Below, one piece after another: positions 44,673-52,706 of a stretch of DNA of 64,000 nucleotides (position 1 is its first letter; every line of letters starts with the position of its first letter). The position numbers were made by a program, and so were the translations under genes. The notes under the pieces are model-generated. The model saw only the letters and a program-made list of their open reading frames with translations. It had not been told where the DNA came from and did not search any database. Origin of the DNA: Fibrobacter sp. (GTDB lineage: Bacteria; Fibrobacterota; Fibrobacteria; Fibrobacterales; Fibrobacteraceae); NCBI GenBank assembly GCA_024398835.1, contig JAKSIK010000008.1, positions 1 through 64,000 of the forward strand, written 5' to 3'.

Positions 44673-45116
44673 CTACTGAGCATAAGACGGCGTTTTCGAA
44701 ATGGCTTCTTCCGGCAACAGCTGCCCCGGCGAAGTCCGCTCTGCATCCTTTCCGCGGAAATTGGGATTATACTGCTTGACCTTTGCCTCTTTGACGTCAG
44801 CCTGAACTTGCTGCAAATGTTTTTCCCATTCCTGCATGGCATCGTCCAGCTCGCCACGGGCCTGGAGCATCAAATCCCGCAATTGCATCAGTTCCAGCAT
44901 TTGGTCCCGCTTCATCATCCAGAGTTCCTCTTCCTCCGGCATCCGCTCGATATTGAAGAGGAGGTTCATATACTTCTCTTCCGCTTCCTTGTAAGCCTTG
45001 TAAGTATCCTTGTAAACCAGATAGCGGTCATCCACCAAAGTCTGCTGTGTTGACGGATGCGTAGAACAACCGACAAACAAAAGCAAAAGTGGAATGAAAT
45101 AAAACGCTCTAGACAT
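44673..45116 (-). CDS. Small lipoprotein with coiled-coil middle
   Basis: This protein has 147 residues from the ATG at 45116. The lipobox is LFVGC. Residues about 35-120 are almost all charged helix with heptad-like spacing (YKAYKEAEEKYMNLLFN and later DDAMQEWEKHLQQVQ), suggesting a coiled coil in the periplasm. The C-terminus is extended and polar. Function is unknown. It follows two other lipoprotein genes and precedes metH by 18 bases, so it is probably in one transcript. Confidence 0.7.
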   Translation of the reverse strand: MSRAFYFIPLLLLFVGCSTHPSTQQTLVDDRYLVYKDTYKAYKEAEEKYMNLLFNIERMPEEEELWMMKRDQMLELMQLRDLMLQARGELDDAMQEWEKHLQQVQADVKEAKVKQYNPNFRGKDAERTSPGQLLPEEAISKTPSYAQ

Positions 45117-45152
45117 ATTTGGTTCTACGGGCACGAGGCCATGCAATCGCCT

Positions 45153-46082
45153 TTATTCGGCGGTTTCCTCAGCGACCTTGGTGTTGTACAGACGTTCATT
45201 GGTGATGTGGCTTGTGAACTTCACCGTATCCTTCGTCACCGGATGAACCATGGTGTGAGTTCCCACCTTCACTTCGCGCTCCTGGCAAGGAACGCCCGTC
45301 GTGGGGTCCAGCATCACTTCAAACTGCGTGTCGTATTCCGCCTTATGCCCTGCAGTATAGGCCTTATACTTTTCCGGAATGATATTGCTGTTTACATGCT
45401 GCTCCCAGATGTAGTAGGGGAAACTCTCCGTTTCATGGAGATAGACGATGTAATCCAGGCACTTGCGATGGTCGCGGTTTTCAAAGCCCTTGGTCACCAC
45501 AGAATCAATCGCGATGAGGGCGAAGTTCAAGCGGCCCTGATCCTTAAGCATCTGGGTGATGTTCGCCTTCACAGGAACTGTTCCCGTAAGCAGATGGTCC
45601 ATCTCCCAGCGGTGTTTTTCCAAGCGCTTCAAATGGGGCTTGTAATCCGGATTCAAAAGCTGCTTACGCCAGCGTTCCGGCATGGGAATCTTTGAGAGGA
45701 GGGAATCGTAGCCGTCTTCTAAACCCGTCAAGCTCACCACATCTCTATCCACAGCGGCAATGTCCACTTCCTTAATGCGCCAAGCCAGTTCTGAAGGCAT
45801 GTAATTCTTCAGGTAACCTCTAGACTTGTCGATGGTATAGGTACGGCGGACCTTCGTGGTATCGCCAGCGGAGGAATACTCCAAATCCGCATAGGCGGCG
45901 GTTATGGTCCCCATCTGTTCTTCGCCATTCAAGTCAATGGTAGCGAAATAGCTTTCCGCATAGAGTTCCATCGTCACAGGCGCGGAGAGTTTGTAATTCA
46001 GAGTCACTTCAGATTCACCGCAACCCGCAAGCAGGAATGACACGCACGCAAAAGCTCCCAAACCAATCCAATTCTTCTTCAT
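45153..46082 (-). CDS. Hypothetical lipoprotein
   Basis: This protein has 309 residues from the ATG at 46082, with GGA six bases upstream. The lipobox is FLLAGC at about residue 21. The mature chain has beta-type sequence near its start (VTLNYKL, VTMELYAESYFATIDLN) and a helical middle. No domain is recognised. It lies 36 bases before the small coiled-coil lipoprotein and 12 after another lipoprotein, forming a run of three. Confidence 0.7.
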   Translation of the reverse strand: MKKNWIGLGAFACVSFLLAGCGESEVTLNYKLSAPVTMELYAESYFATIDLNGEEQMGTITAAYADLEYSSAGDTTKVRRTYTIDKSRGYLKNYMPSELAWRIKEVDIAAVDRDVVSLTGLEDGYDSLLSKIPMPERWRKQLLNPDYKPHLKRLEKHRWEMDHLLTGTVPVKANITQMLKDQGRLNFALIAIDSVVTKGFENRDHRKCLDYIVYLHETESFPYYIWEQHVNSNIIPEKYKAYTAGHKAEYDTQFEVMLDPTTGVPCQEREVKVGTHTMVHPVTKDTVKFTSHITNERLYNTKVAEETAE

Positions 46083-46094
46083 CGACATTCCAAC

Positions 46095-46544
46095 CTACTT
46101 GTTCTTCACAAGAGTGATTTCTTTGGCCATCAAAACTTGTTCGCCATTGCTAAACTCCACCACCACACTTCCCGGATTCTTATGGCGAGTGAGTTCGCGG
46201 GCCGTCATAAGGCCGCCCTTCTTGGACTTGCCCTGCATAGTATAGCTAGCCAACTTCGGGTTCACTGCAGCGGAATAGGACCAAATCTTATTGATTTTCT
46301 TTTCAATGGTCCCTGCATAGAAGGAAATGGTGAGCTCCGAAAAATCAAAGCCCTTTCCATAATTGTACTGGATAATAAGAGGGTCCTTCAAGTCAAAAGT
46401 GCTAGTAGTATCCGCAACCGTCTGGGCTCCCGGATTCCATTCGCGACCACAAACAATACCCGCAGGAGCGCTAGTCTGGCAACCACTAAAAACCATCAAC
46501 GCCGCAAAACTGCAAGCCATCCAAAGCATTTTAGAAAACTTCAT
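46095..46544 (-). CDS. Hypothetical lipoprotein, first of three
   Basis: This protein has 149 residues from the ATG at 46544, with AAGGA eight bases upstream. The signal ends in MVFSGC. The short mature part contains mainly beta-like stretches (LIIQYNYG, LTISFYAG, VVVEFSNG) and may be a small beta-sandwich. Function is unknown. Confidence 0.7.
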   Translation of the reverse strand: MKFSKMLWMACSFAALMVFSGCQTSAPAGIVCGREWNPGAQTVADTTSTFDLKDPLIIQYNYGKGFDFSELTISFYAGTIEKKINKIWSYSAAVNPKLASYTMQGKSKKGGLMTARELTRHKNPGSVVVEFSNGEQVLMAKEITLVKNK

Positions 46545-46647
46545 AAAACCATCCTTGTTGTGGGACTTATCCATTGCTAATGTAGTAAATGAGGAAGGAG
46601 AACGCCAATTCCATATAGGGAGACTACCGAGAAACGGCCCGTTCTAC

Positions 46648-46676
46648 TTGATTATGGCTTCTGTAAGTTATATATT
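46648..46676 (+). promoter_or_regulatory. Promoter of the GrpB-like gene
   Basis: TTGATT (46648-46653) and TATATT (46671-46676) are exactly 17 bases apart. The ATG at 46684 follows 7 bases after the -10 box, with no Shine-Dalgarno, so the message is predicted to be leaderless. Confidence 0.65.
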
Positions 46677-46683
46677 GCCCCCC

Positions 46684-47262
46684 ATGAGCAAGAAACTCTC
46701 CGAAATGACGCTGGAAGAACTGTGGAAATTGTTTCCCATTTCTCTCGTGCCCCCTAACGGCAAATGGAAAGAACATTTTTTGGAAATGGAGGGGTTACTG
46801 AGGGACGTCTTCGCAAAATGTGGAACAGAGGGAAGCACAAAAGTCAAAGTTCACCGAATCAGTCACATCGGCAGCACCGCCATTAAAGGCATCTGGGCTA
46901 AAGACATCGTGGACATCCTTGTGGAATTAGATTCGAGTACAAACTTGAAAACTACCGCCAAAGCCTTGGAACATTTCGGCTTCATCATAATGTCAAATTC
47001 CGACACAAAAATTTCATTGAACTACGGCTACACAGAAAAGGGATTTGCCGAAAAGGTCTATCACATACATCTGCGCCATGCCGGGGATTGCGATGAAATC
47101 TACTTCCGGGATTACCTGAACAGCCACGAAAATGTGGCGAAAGAATACGAGACTCTCAAATTGAAATTATGGAAGCAGTTTGAATTCGATAGAGATGGCT
47201 ACACTAACGCTAAAACAGATTTCATCGCCAAGGTGATGAAGATGGCAAAAACAAATCTGTAA
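46684..47262 (+). CDS. GrpB family (UPF0157) nucleotidyltransferase-like protein
   Basis: The 192-residue protein shows the GrpB pattern: HIGSTAIKGIWAKDIVDILVEL, a nucleotidyltransferase-fold motif with paired Asp, then HIHLRHAG and FRDYLNSHENVAKEYETLK. The family sits near the nucleotidyltransferase superfamily; its substrate is generally unknown. The long in-frame upstream extension, which would start inside the convergent lipoprotein gene, was rejected because of the promoter found at 46648. Confidence 0.88.
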   Translation: MSKKLSEMTLEELWKLFPISLVPPNGKWKEHFLEMEGLLRDVFAKCGTEGSTKVKVHRISHIGSTAIKGIWAKDIVDILVELDSSTNLKTTAKALEHFGFIIMSNSDTKISLNYGYTEKGFAEKVYHIHLRHAGDCDEIYFRDYLNSHENVAKEYETLKLKLWKQFEFDRDGYTNAKTDFIAKVMKMAKTNL

Positions 47263-47432
47263 GGTGACGGAACAAAACAAAAACAGCAGGCTTTCCAAGG
47301 AAAGCCCGCCATAAACACCTTTCAAAAATTTTTCTTAGAAGCAAGCAGAGCAAAATCCTTGAGGCGAATGCAGCGCAAGCATTTATGCTTGCATTGCTGA
47401 GCCGATTGGATTTCTGGAAGGCCGCAGGACCC

Positions 47433-47467
47433 AAAAAAAGAACCCGATTTTCTTCGGATTCTTTTTT
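47433..47467. terminator. Bidirectional terminator between GrpB-like gene and pgk
   Basis: GAACCCGA (47440-47447) faces TCGGATTC (47454-47461), flanked by seven A and seven T. The minus-strand RNA pairs fully using one U-G wobble; the plus strand has one mismatch. It probably ends the pgk transcript. Confidence 0.75.
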
Positions 47468-47500
47468 TATTTATCCACAATATGGAATTCACTTAGAACC

Positions 47501-47577
47501 GAGAGAGGCAAGGCGTGAGCCCCCGTAGCGTACTAGTCGTACGTGAGGGGGCGAACAACGCAGCATCTCGATGCGTT
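47501..47577. repeat. Palindromic element just downstream of pgk
   Basis: Two inverted repeats are adjacent: CCCCC (47520-47524) with GGGGG (47547-47551) enclosing CGTAC/GTACG, and GCATCTCGATGC just after. It resembles a REP-type dispersed palindrome; genome copy number is unknown. Confidence 0.5.
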
Positions 47578-47586
47578 ATAAGCGAA

Positions 47587-48843
47587 TTACTTATCACTCA
47601 AGAATGCGACGCCCGGCAGCTCCTTCCCTTCAAGGAGTTCCAAAGAAGCGCCTCCACCGGTAGAGGTGTGGGTGACCTTCTTGTCGGCACCGAACTTCTT
47701 GGCAGCCGTTGCGGTATCGCCACCACCGATCACGGTGATTGCGCCAGCTGCGGTAGCTTCGACGATAGCGTCAGCCATAGCCTTGGTTGCCTTTTCGAAT
47801 GCTTCGAATTCGAACACGCCTGCAGGGCCGTTCCAAACGATGGTCTTGGAGGACTTGATGGCATCAACAAAGAGCTTGGTGGATTCTGCACCAACGTCGA
47901 GGCCCATCCAGCCAGCCGGAATGCCTTCCTTGTCGCTCACAGCCTTGGTAGCGGCAGCGGCGTCGAACTTGTCGGCAGCGATGTAGTCGACCGGGAGGAT
48001 GATTTCCTTGCCTTGAGCCTTGGCCTTGGCAATGAGTTCCGGAACGAGCTTTGCGCCTTCTTCGTCGAACAGGGAGGAACCGATTTCGATATTGTCGAGT
48101 ACCTTCTTGAAGGTGAACGCCATGCCACCGCCGATAATGATTTTGTCGGCCTTGTCGAGGAGGTTGTTGATGAGCTGGATCTTGTCAGCGACCTTTGCAC
48201 CGCCGAGGATGGCGAGGAACGGACGCGGAGGATTGTTCAAAACCTTGTCGAAGGCCTTGAGTTCCTTGTTCATGAGGAAGCCAGCGGCGCGCTGCGGAAG
48301 TTCAACACCGGCCATGGAGGAGTGTGCACGGTGAGCGGTACCGAAAGCGTCGTTAACATAAACGTCGGCGAGCTTGGTGAGGCTTGCACGGAAGGCCTTG
48401 ACGGCTTCCTTGTCGGCCTTGATCTTTTCTTCGGTGCCGTCAGCGTTCTTGACCTTGCGCTTGCCTTCTTCTTCGATGTGGAAGCGGAGGTTTTCGAGGA
48501 GGATGATGTCGCCCGGCTTTGCAGCGGCGCAAGCGGCTTCGACTTCGGCACCGCAGCAGTCGTTCAGGAACTTGACAGGCTTCTTGATGAGTTCTTCGAG
48601 TTTCTTTGCGACCGGAGCGAGGGTGAACTTCGGGTTCACTTCGCCGTTCGGGCGGCCGAGGTGGGAAGCGAGGATCACAGCAGCGCCCTTGTCGAGAGCA
48701 TACTGGATGGTCGGGAGGGCGGCTTCGATACGCTTGGTGTTGGTGATTTCACCAGTGACCTTGTCCTGCGGAACGTTGAAGTCGACACGGATGAACACGC
48801 GCTTGCCGGCGAGTTCGAGATCTTCGATAGAAAGCTTTGCCAT
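47587..48843 (-). CDS. pgk: Phosphoglycerate kinase
   Basis: Pgk (418 residues) catalyses ATP formation from 1,3-bisphosphoglycerate in glycolysis. [14 protein letters not shown] is the N-terminal signature with the substrate-binding Arg and Asp residues; [10 protein letters not shown] and [13 protein letters not shown] follow, and the C-terminal nucleotide loop reads [13 protein letters not shown]. Length is normal. AGAAGGTG lies upstream of the ATG. Confidence 0.97.
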   Translation of the reverse strand: MAKLSIEDLELAGKRVFIRVDFNVPQDKVTGEITNTKRIEAALPTIQYALDKGAAVILASHLGRPNGEVNPKFTLAPVAKKLEELIKKPVKFLNDCCGAEVEAACAAAKPGDIILLENLRFHIEEEGKRKVKNADGTEEKIKADKEAVKAFRASLTKLADVYVNDAFGTAHRAHSSMAGVELPQRAAGFLMNKELKAFDKVLNNPPRPFLAILGGAKVADKIQLINNLLDKADKIIIGGGMAFTFKKVLDNIEIGSSLFDEEGAKLVPELIAKAKAQGKEIILPVDYIAADKFDAAAATKAVSDKEGIPAGWMGLDVGAESTKLFVDAIKSSKTIVWNGPAGVFEFEAFEKATKAMADAIVEATAAGAITVIGGGDTATAAKKFGADKKVTHTSTGGGASLELLEGKELPGVAFLSDK

Positions 48844-48963
48844 TATAGCACCTTCTGGTTAGAGTTAAAATTACGGCTTAAAAGTAGAATTTTTACCAAA
48901 AAAATAGCACTGTCTGTATTTTTTATGTATTTTTCAGTTGAACACGCACGATTGGAGTGTAAA

Positions 48964-49707
48964 ATGAAACATTCTTTGTTTGCAGTAATTTGTTTTGCCG
49001 TTGCAACCGCCTTCGCCCAACCTGGACTGGAGGACGAAGACGGTGTAGATGCCGCTGGTACAGAGGCTACTGAAGAAGTTGCCGCTCCTGCTGAAGAAGC
49101 TGCCCCTGAAAAGGACGAATTTGGCGAATTTGACGATGAAGAAACAGCCGAATCCAGCGAAGAATCTCCAACCGAAACCGCCGCAGCAAATGAGGAAGAA
49201 TGCGACGAGGATGAAGAAGACTGCGATGGAGAGGAAGAAAGTGACGCCGAAGATGTTAATGTCGCTGAAGAAGTAGACAACACCGAGGCTGATGAACGAG
49301 ACTATGCTGCCTACGATGCATCTGAAAGTGGTGTTGACCGTTTTGGCATTGCTGATGAAGTCCGCTTCTGGTCCGCAATTGGTTTGTTTGCAGCTTCTGC
49401 AGGCAGCATCGTCATGGGCGTACTGCAACACATGAAGGCAAACGAAGCAAAGTCCGCCTACGATGATTTGGCCGATGTGGAAGAAACCTTGCTTGGCGCT
49501 GTTTCTACAGCCTGTGGTGGGGATGCAGCTTGCGAAGTCGCTATGATACAAAAAGCGGATTTGGGTGACGGCTACACCATCGCCGACCTGCAAAAGCGCA
49601 TGGACACCAATAAGGAAACCCAAGATTCCTACGCCTTATGGCGCAATGTTTGGTTCGGTGTGGCTGGCGCTACATTGACCGCCGGTATTGTTCTCTTCGT
49701 ATGGTAA
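48964..49707 (+). CDS. Secreted or membrane protein with strongly acidic region and two membrane helices
   Basis: This protein has 247 residues from the ATG at 48964, which has GGAG upstream. A signal peptide ends in ATAFA. Residues about 20-125 are dominated by Glu and Asp with Ala (for example EEECDEDEEDCDGEEE), likely unstructured. Two membrane helices follow (FWSAIGLFAASAGSIVMG and WFGVAGATLTAGIVLF), with a ~50-residue segment between them containing two Cys. It could bind cations or a basic partner in the periplasm; this is inference. The stop overlaps the start of folB by 7 bases. Confidence 0.7.
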   Translation: MKHSLFAVICFAVATAFAQPGLEDEDGVDAAGTEATEEVAAPAEEAAPEKDEFGEFDDEETAESSEESPTETAAANEEECDEDEEDCDGEEESDAEDVNVAEEVDNTEADERDYAAYDASESGVDRFGIADEVRFWSAIGLFAASAGSIVMGVLQHMKANEAKSAYDDLADVEETLLGAVSTACGGDAACEVAMIQKADLGDGYTIADLQKRMDTNKETQDSYALWRNVWFGVAGATLTAGIVLFVW

Positions 49708-50066
49708 TTGAAACCGGAAAAATTTCGTTAAAAGAGTTGGAGTTCCTATGCATCATAGGAACTCTTCCTTTTGAACGGGAAAAAGAGCAGCCCGTCGTTC
49801 TGAACGTTTCTTTGTGGCTGGATTTTACCCAAGCAGCCCGCAATGAGGATTTGATTCACTCTATCGATTACGCTCAACTAGCAGAGGAAGTAAAGAACTT
49901 CATCCGGATGTCCCAGTTCCAGCTGGTGGAAACACTGGTCGTGGAGACTGGCAAATTCATTCTCGCCAACCATTCCAGAGCCCAGGCGGTAGAGGTTTCC
50001 GTTCGGAAGCCCCTAGCCATTCCCAACTGCAAGAGTGCCGAAGCTAGCGTTAAAATTAGCCGCTAG
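49701..50066 (+). CDS. folB: Dihydroneopterin aldolase
   Basis: FolB (121 residues) converts dihydroneopterin to 6-hydroxymethyl-dihydropterin and glycolaldehyde in folate synthesis. ELEFLCIIGTLPFEREKEQ carries the active-site Glu of the family; SIDYAQLAEEVKNF and LVETLVVETGKFIL are the usual following helices. The ATG at 49701 overlaps the upstream gene by 7 bases and gives the normal family length. Confidence 0.9.
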   Translation: MVIETGKISLKELEFLCIIGTLPFEREKEQPVVLNVSLWLDFTQAARNEDLIHSIDYAQLAEEVKNFIRMSQFQLVETLVVETGKFILANHSRAQAVEVSVRKPLAIPNCKSAEASVKISR

Positions 50067-51589
50067 TTGAAGGTTCTATACCGAAGCGCCTCTGACAAAT
50101 CCGAGACTTCCACGCAAGGCGCCGCCCGCAAATCGGCAATGGTGCGAGCCACCTTCAATAGCCGGTAATAGCCCCGAGCGCTTAGCGTCATTTTATCTGC
50201 CGCAGAAACGGCAAAACGTTCCGTCGTCGCATCCATTGCCGCCGCCCGACGGGTGGCTTCCGACGACATCTCCGCGTTGCTCTTGAAGGCTGTTCCCTGG
50301 AACCGTTTACGCTGCAGTTCGCGAGCGGCAGAAACTCGTGACCGAATGCTGGCAGAAGATTCTCCCTCCGTTTTCGCCGCAAACCTGCCAGGCTCTACCG
50401 GAGGGACGCTGACCTGAATATCTATGCGGTCCAGGAGCGGGCCAGAAATGCGCTCCCGATAACGCTTGCGGGCATCGGGCAGGCAAGTGCACACCCGCTT
50501 CGGGTCCATGGCGTAGCCGCAGGGGCATGGATTCATGGCGGCACCCATCATGAAGCGGGCGGGCCACACCACAGTACCGCTGGCCCTGCTGACAGAAATG
50601 CTTCCATCTTCCATCGGTTCACGCAAGGCCTCCAGAACGCTGCGGTTGAATTCCGGCAGCTCATCCAGAAACAGCACGCCGTTATGCGCAAGGCTCGCCT
50701 CCCCAGGGGCGAGGCGCGCCCCACCACCGACTAGAGATACCATGGAGGCGGAGTGGTGGGGCGTGCGAAAGGGCCGGGTAAGCACCGGACGGAACTCGCT
50801 AGAATCCCCGGCCCTTCTTGCGCAGGAGTGAATCCGCGTCGTCTCTAGAATTTCCATCTCCGTCATCTCGGGCAGGATTCCCGGAAGACATCTCGCGCAA
50901 AGCGTCTTGCCGGCGCCCGGCGAACCCACAAGGAGAAAGTTATGGGCGCCGGCCGCGGCAATTTCAAGAGCTCGCTTCACACCTTCCATCCCCACCACAT
51001 TCTTAAAATCCAAAACCTCCGGAGAGGAGGTGACGCCCTCTTTTTTTAACCCTGAAGCTACAACAATCTTCCGAGCGTCACCCCCTTCCAAGGCTTCCAC
51101 ACATTCCTTCAAACTATCCGCGCAAATGTAGCGGATGCCTTCCACAAGAGAGGCTTCTTTCTCATTCCCGCGGGGTATGACGAGAATGGATTCCCTATCT
51201 TGCGAAAGGCCCATGGCTATGGAAAGGACTCCACGAACAGGCTTCAAAAGCCCATCTAGTGACAATTCCCCCACAAAAACAAAATTCTCAATCTTTGGAA
51301 CCTGAATCTCCCCGGCCGCCAAAAGCATTCCCACAGCCAAGGGCAAATCCAGAGCGCTCCCCTCTTTGCGCAAATCCGCCGGCGACAGGTTCACCGTCAT
51401 GCGGAAACCTGTCACCACTTTCCCAATGGAACGCACAGAGGAGACAACGCGTTCACGGGATTCCCTCACTGCATTATCGGGCAACCCTACTAAAGTAAAT
51501 CCGGGCAAGCCTTGAGAAGCATCCACCTCAACGCTTACGGGGACAGCCTTTATGCCAAACAAGCAGTAAGAACGGATTCGTACAAACAT
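50063..51589 (-). CDS. comM: YifB/ComM-type magnesium-chelatase-like AAA+ ATPase
   Basis: The 508-residue protein has an N-terminal Lon-protease-like S5 fold (VEVDASQGLPGFTLVGLPDNAVRE), a AAA+ domain with Walker A GSPGAGKTLCAR and Walker B GVLFLDELPEF, then MNPCPCGY and a C-terminal Mg-chelatase-like helical domain. ComM is a branch-migration helicase that helps integrate DNA during natural transformation; many bacteria not known to be competent also carry it. The 3' end overlaps folB by 4 bases. It follows spoVG by 3 bases. Confidence 0.93.
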   Translation of the reverse strand: MFVRIRSYCLFGIKAVPVSVEVDASQGLPGFTLVGLPDNAVRESRERVVSSVRSIGKVVTGFRMTVNLSPADLRKEGSALDLPLAVGMLLAAGEIQVPKIENFVFVGELSLDGLLKPVRGVLSIAMGLSQDRESILVIPRGNEKEASLVEGIRYICADSLKECVEALEGGDARKIVVASGLKKEGVTSSPEVLDFKNVVGMEGVKRALEIAAAGAHNFLLVGSPGAGKTLCARCLPGILPEMTEMEILETTRIHSCARRAGDSSEFRPVLTRPFRTPHHSASMVSLVGGGARLAPGEASLAHNGVLFLDELPEFNRSVLEALREPMEDGSISVSRASGTVVWPARFMMGAAMNPCPCGYAMDPKRVCTCLPDARKRYRERISGPLLDRIDIQVSVPPVEPGRFAAKTEGESSASIRSRVSAARELQRKRFQGTAFKSNAEMSSEATRRAAAMDATTERFAVSAADKMTLSARGYYRLLKVARTIADLRAAPCVEVSDLSEALRYRTFN

Positions 51590-51592
51590 AAG

Positions 51593-51934
51593 CTATGCCG
51601 CAGCAATCGCCGCCTGATATTTTTCCAGTACGCAATTTTCAATGTGTTCGCGCAGCTGGCGAGTCAAAGGGCCACAAATGGTGCGATATTCATCGCCCTT
51701 GTAGAACGGATCGTTGGGGTAGCCCACAAACATGCCGTTGGCGCCATCGGTAACGCGGAGCCCGCGAATCATCATTTGGTCGTTCAAAACCACCTGGGCA
51801 AGAGCCTTCACATGTCCAAGACTCACGCCTTCGCGGAAGGGGTAAACGTTCACCTTGGTCACAGCCAAGCAATCAAAATTCGGAGAAGCTTTCACTTCTT
51901 CCGTTTCCTTTTCTTTTGTTTTCTTTTCAGCCAT
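51593..51934 (-). CDS. spoVG: SpoVG family RNA/DNA-binding regulator
   Basis: The 113-residue protein has a charged N-terminal tail and the SpoVG core: VTKVNVYPFREG, LGHVKALAQVVLNDQMMIRGLRV and GMFVGYPND. SpoVG proteins bind nucleic acid and regulate gene expression in Firmicutes, Borrelia and others. It is the first gene of a likely spoVG-comM unit. Confidence 0.93.
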   Translation of the reverse strand: MAEKKTKEKETEEVKASPNFDCLAVTKVNVYPFREGVSLGHVKALAQVVLNDQMMIRGLRVTDGANGMFVGYPNDPFYKGDEYRTICGPLTRQLREHIENCVLEKYQAAIAAA

Positions 51935-52077
51935 TTCGGCCTCCTATGTTTAAGTGATACTGCAAACCCGAGTCAATCGCCCGTGGATTTCGCAGACGGC
52001 CCCTATAGTGCAAACTCCATGCCAAAAGAAAAATGCCGTTTTTTCACGGGAATCGCCAACACACACAAGTTAAATCA

Positions 52078-52098
52078 GTGATTTAAGAAATAAATCAC
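52078..52098. promoter_or_regulatory. Palindrome upstream of the CBM9-like gene
   Basis: GTGATTTA (52078-52085) and TAAATCAC (52091-52098) are perfect inverted repeats around AGAAA, and part of the motif recurs just after (AATCACTT). It lies 36 bases before the next start and has no T run, so an operator is more likely than a terminator. Confidence 0.45.
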
Positions 52099-52133
52099 CG
52101 CAAAATCACTTAAAACAGAGTTACATTTTCACT

Positions 52134-52685
52134 ATGCTTTTAAAACCGAATCTCTCCTGGGAAAAGAACCAGGGCATTACACTCCCCGTTGTCCAGGCGA
52201 CCGCCACCATCGAAGGCAACAACCTCCGTTTCGACTTCACGGTAGAAGAACCGCTAGACTGCTTTCGCTCCGAAGTCAAGTGCGATAACGGAAACAGCTG
52301 GGAAGATTCCTGCGTGGAAGTCTTTCTGGAAAACCCAACCAACCCGCGAGAGTACTACAATTTCGAAATCACCAGCCGCGGATTCATCCTAGCCGCTGTG
52401 GGCGAATGCCGGGAATGCCGCGCCAAACTGGGCGAAGCCGCCCTCGCTTCCATTATCCGCAAAAAAGAGCTGGCCTCCATCGCCGGGGACCTCATCTGCT
52501 GGGGCATCGCCGTCCTGATTCCGCCCTCCATTTTCGGCTTAGAAAATTTTGACGGCATCACCTTGAAAGGGAACCTATACAAGTGCGGCGACAAAGCCAA
52601 AACGCCCCACTACCTGAGCGCATTCCCCATCAACACCGAAAAACCGGACTTTCACCGGCCAGAATTCTTCCAGAAAATTCTGTAG
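52134..52685 (+). CDS. CBM9/DOMON-like carbohydrate-binding protein
   Basis: The 183-residue protein matches a family 9-like beta-sandwich: SWEDSCVEVFLENPTNPREYYNFE in the middle and PHYLSAFPIN...PDFHRPEFF at the C-terminus. There is no signal peptide, so it appears cytoplasmic, which is unusual for a sugar-binding module. Ligand is unknown. nnrD follows 21 bases later. Confidence 0.8.
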   Translation: MLLKPNLSWEKNQGITLPVVQATATIEGNNLRFDFTVEEPLDCFRSEVKCDNGNSWEDSCVEVFLENPTNPREYYNFEITSRGFILAAVGECRECRAKLGEAALASIIRKKELASIAGDLICWGIAVLIPPSIFGLENFDGITLKGNLYKCGDKAKTPHYLSAFPINTEKPDFHRPEFFQKIL

Positions 52686-52706
52686 ATTATAAAAGGGGTT
52701 GGAATT

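Larger units (their letters stand above)
47263..47586. other. Gene-free stretch of 324 bases with several hairpins
   Basis: It contains GGCTTTCC/GGAAAGCC at 47289-47306 (no T run), a longer hairpin at 47371-47399 (CAGC + GCAAGCAT paired with ATGCTTGC + GCTG), a bidirectional terminator and a palindromic element next to pgk. No open frame of note is seen. Confidence 0.7.

Noticed and set aside
46363-46683. Extended N-terminus for the GrpB-like gene
   Set aside because: It would overlap a lipoprotein gene in antisense and contradict the promoter at 46648-46676.
47515-48963. Long plus-strand open frame joined to the acidic protein
   Set aside because: This part is the antisense shadow of pgk. 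The real gene starts at 48964 with a Shine-Dalgarno and signal peptide.
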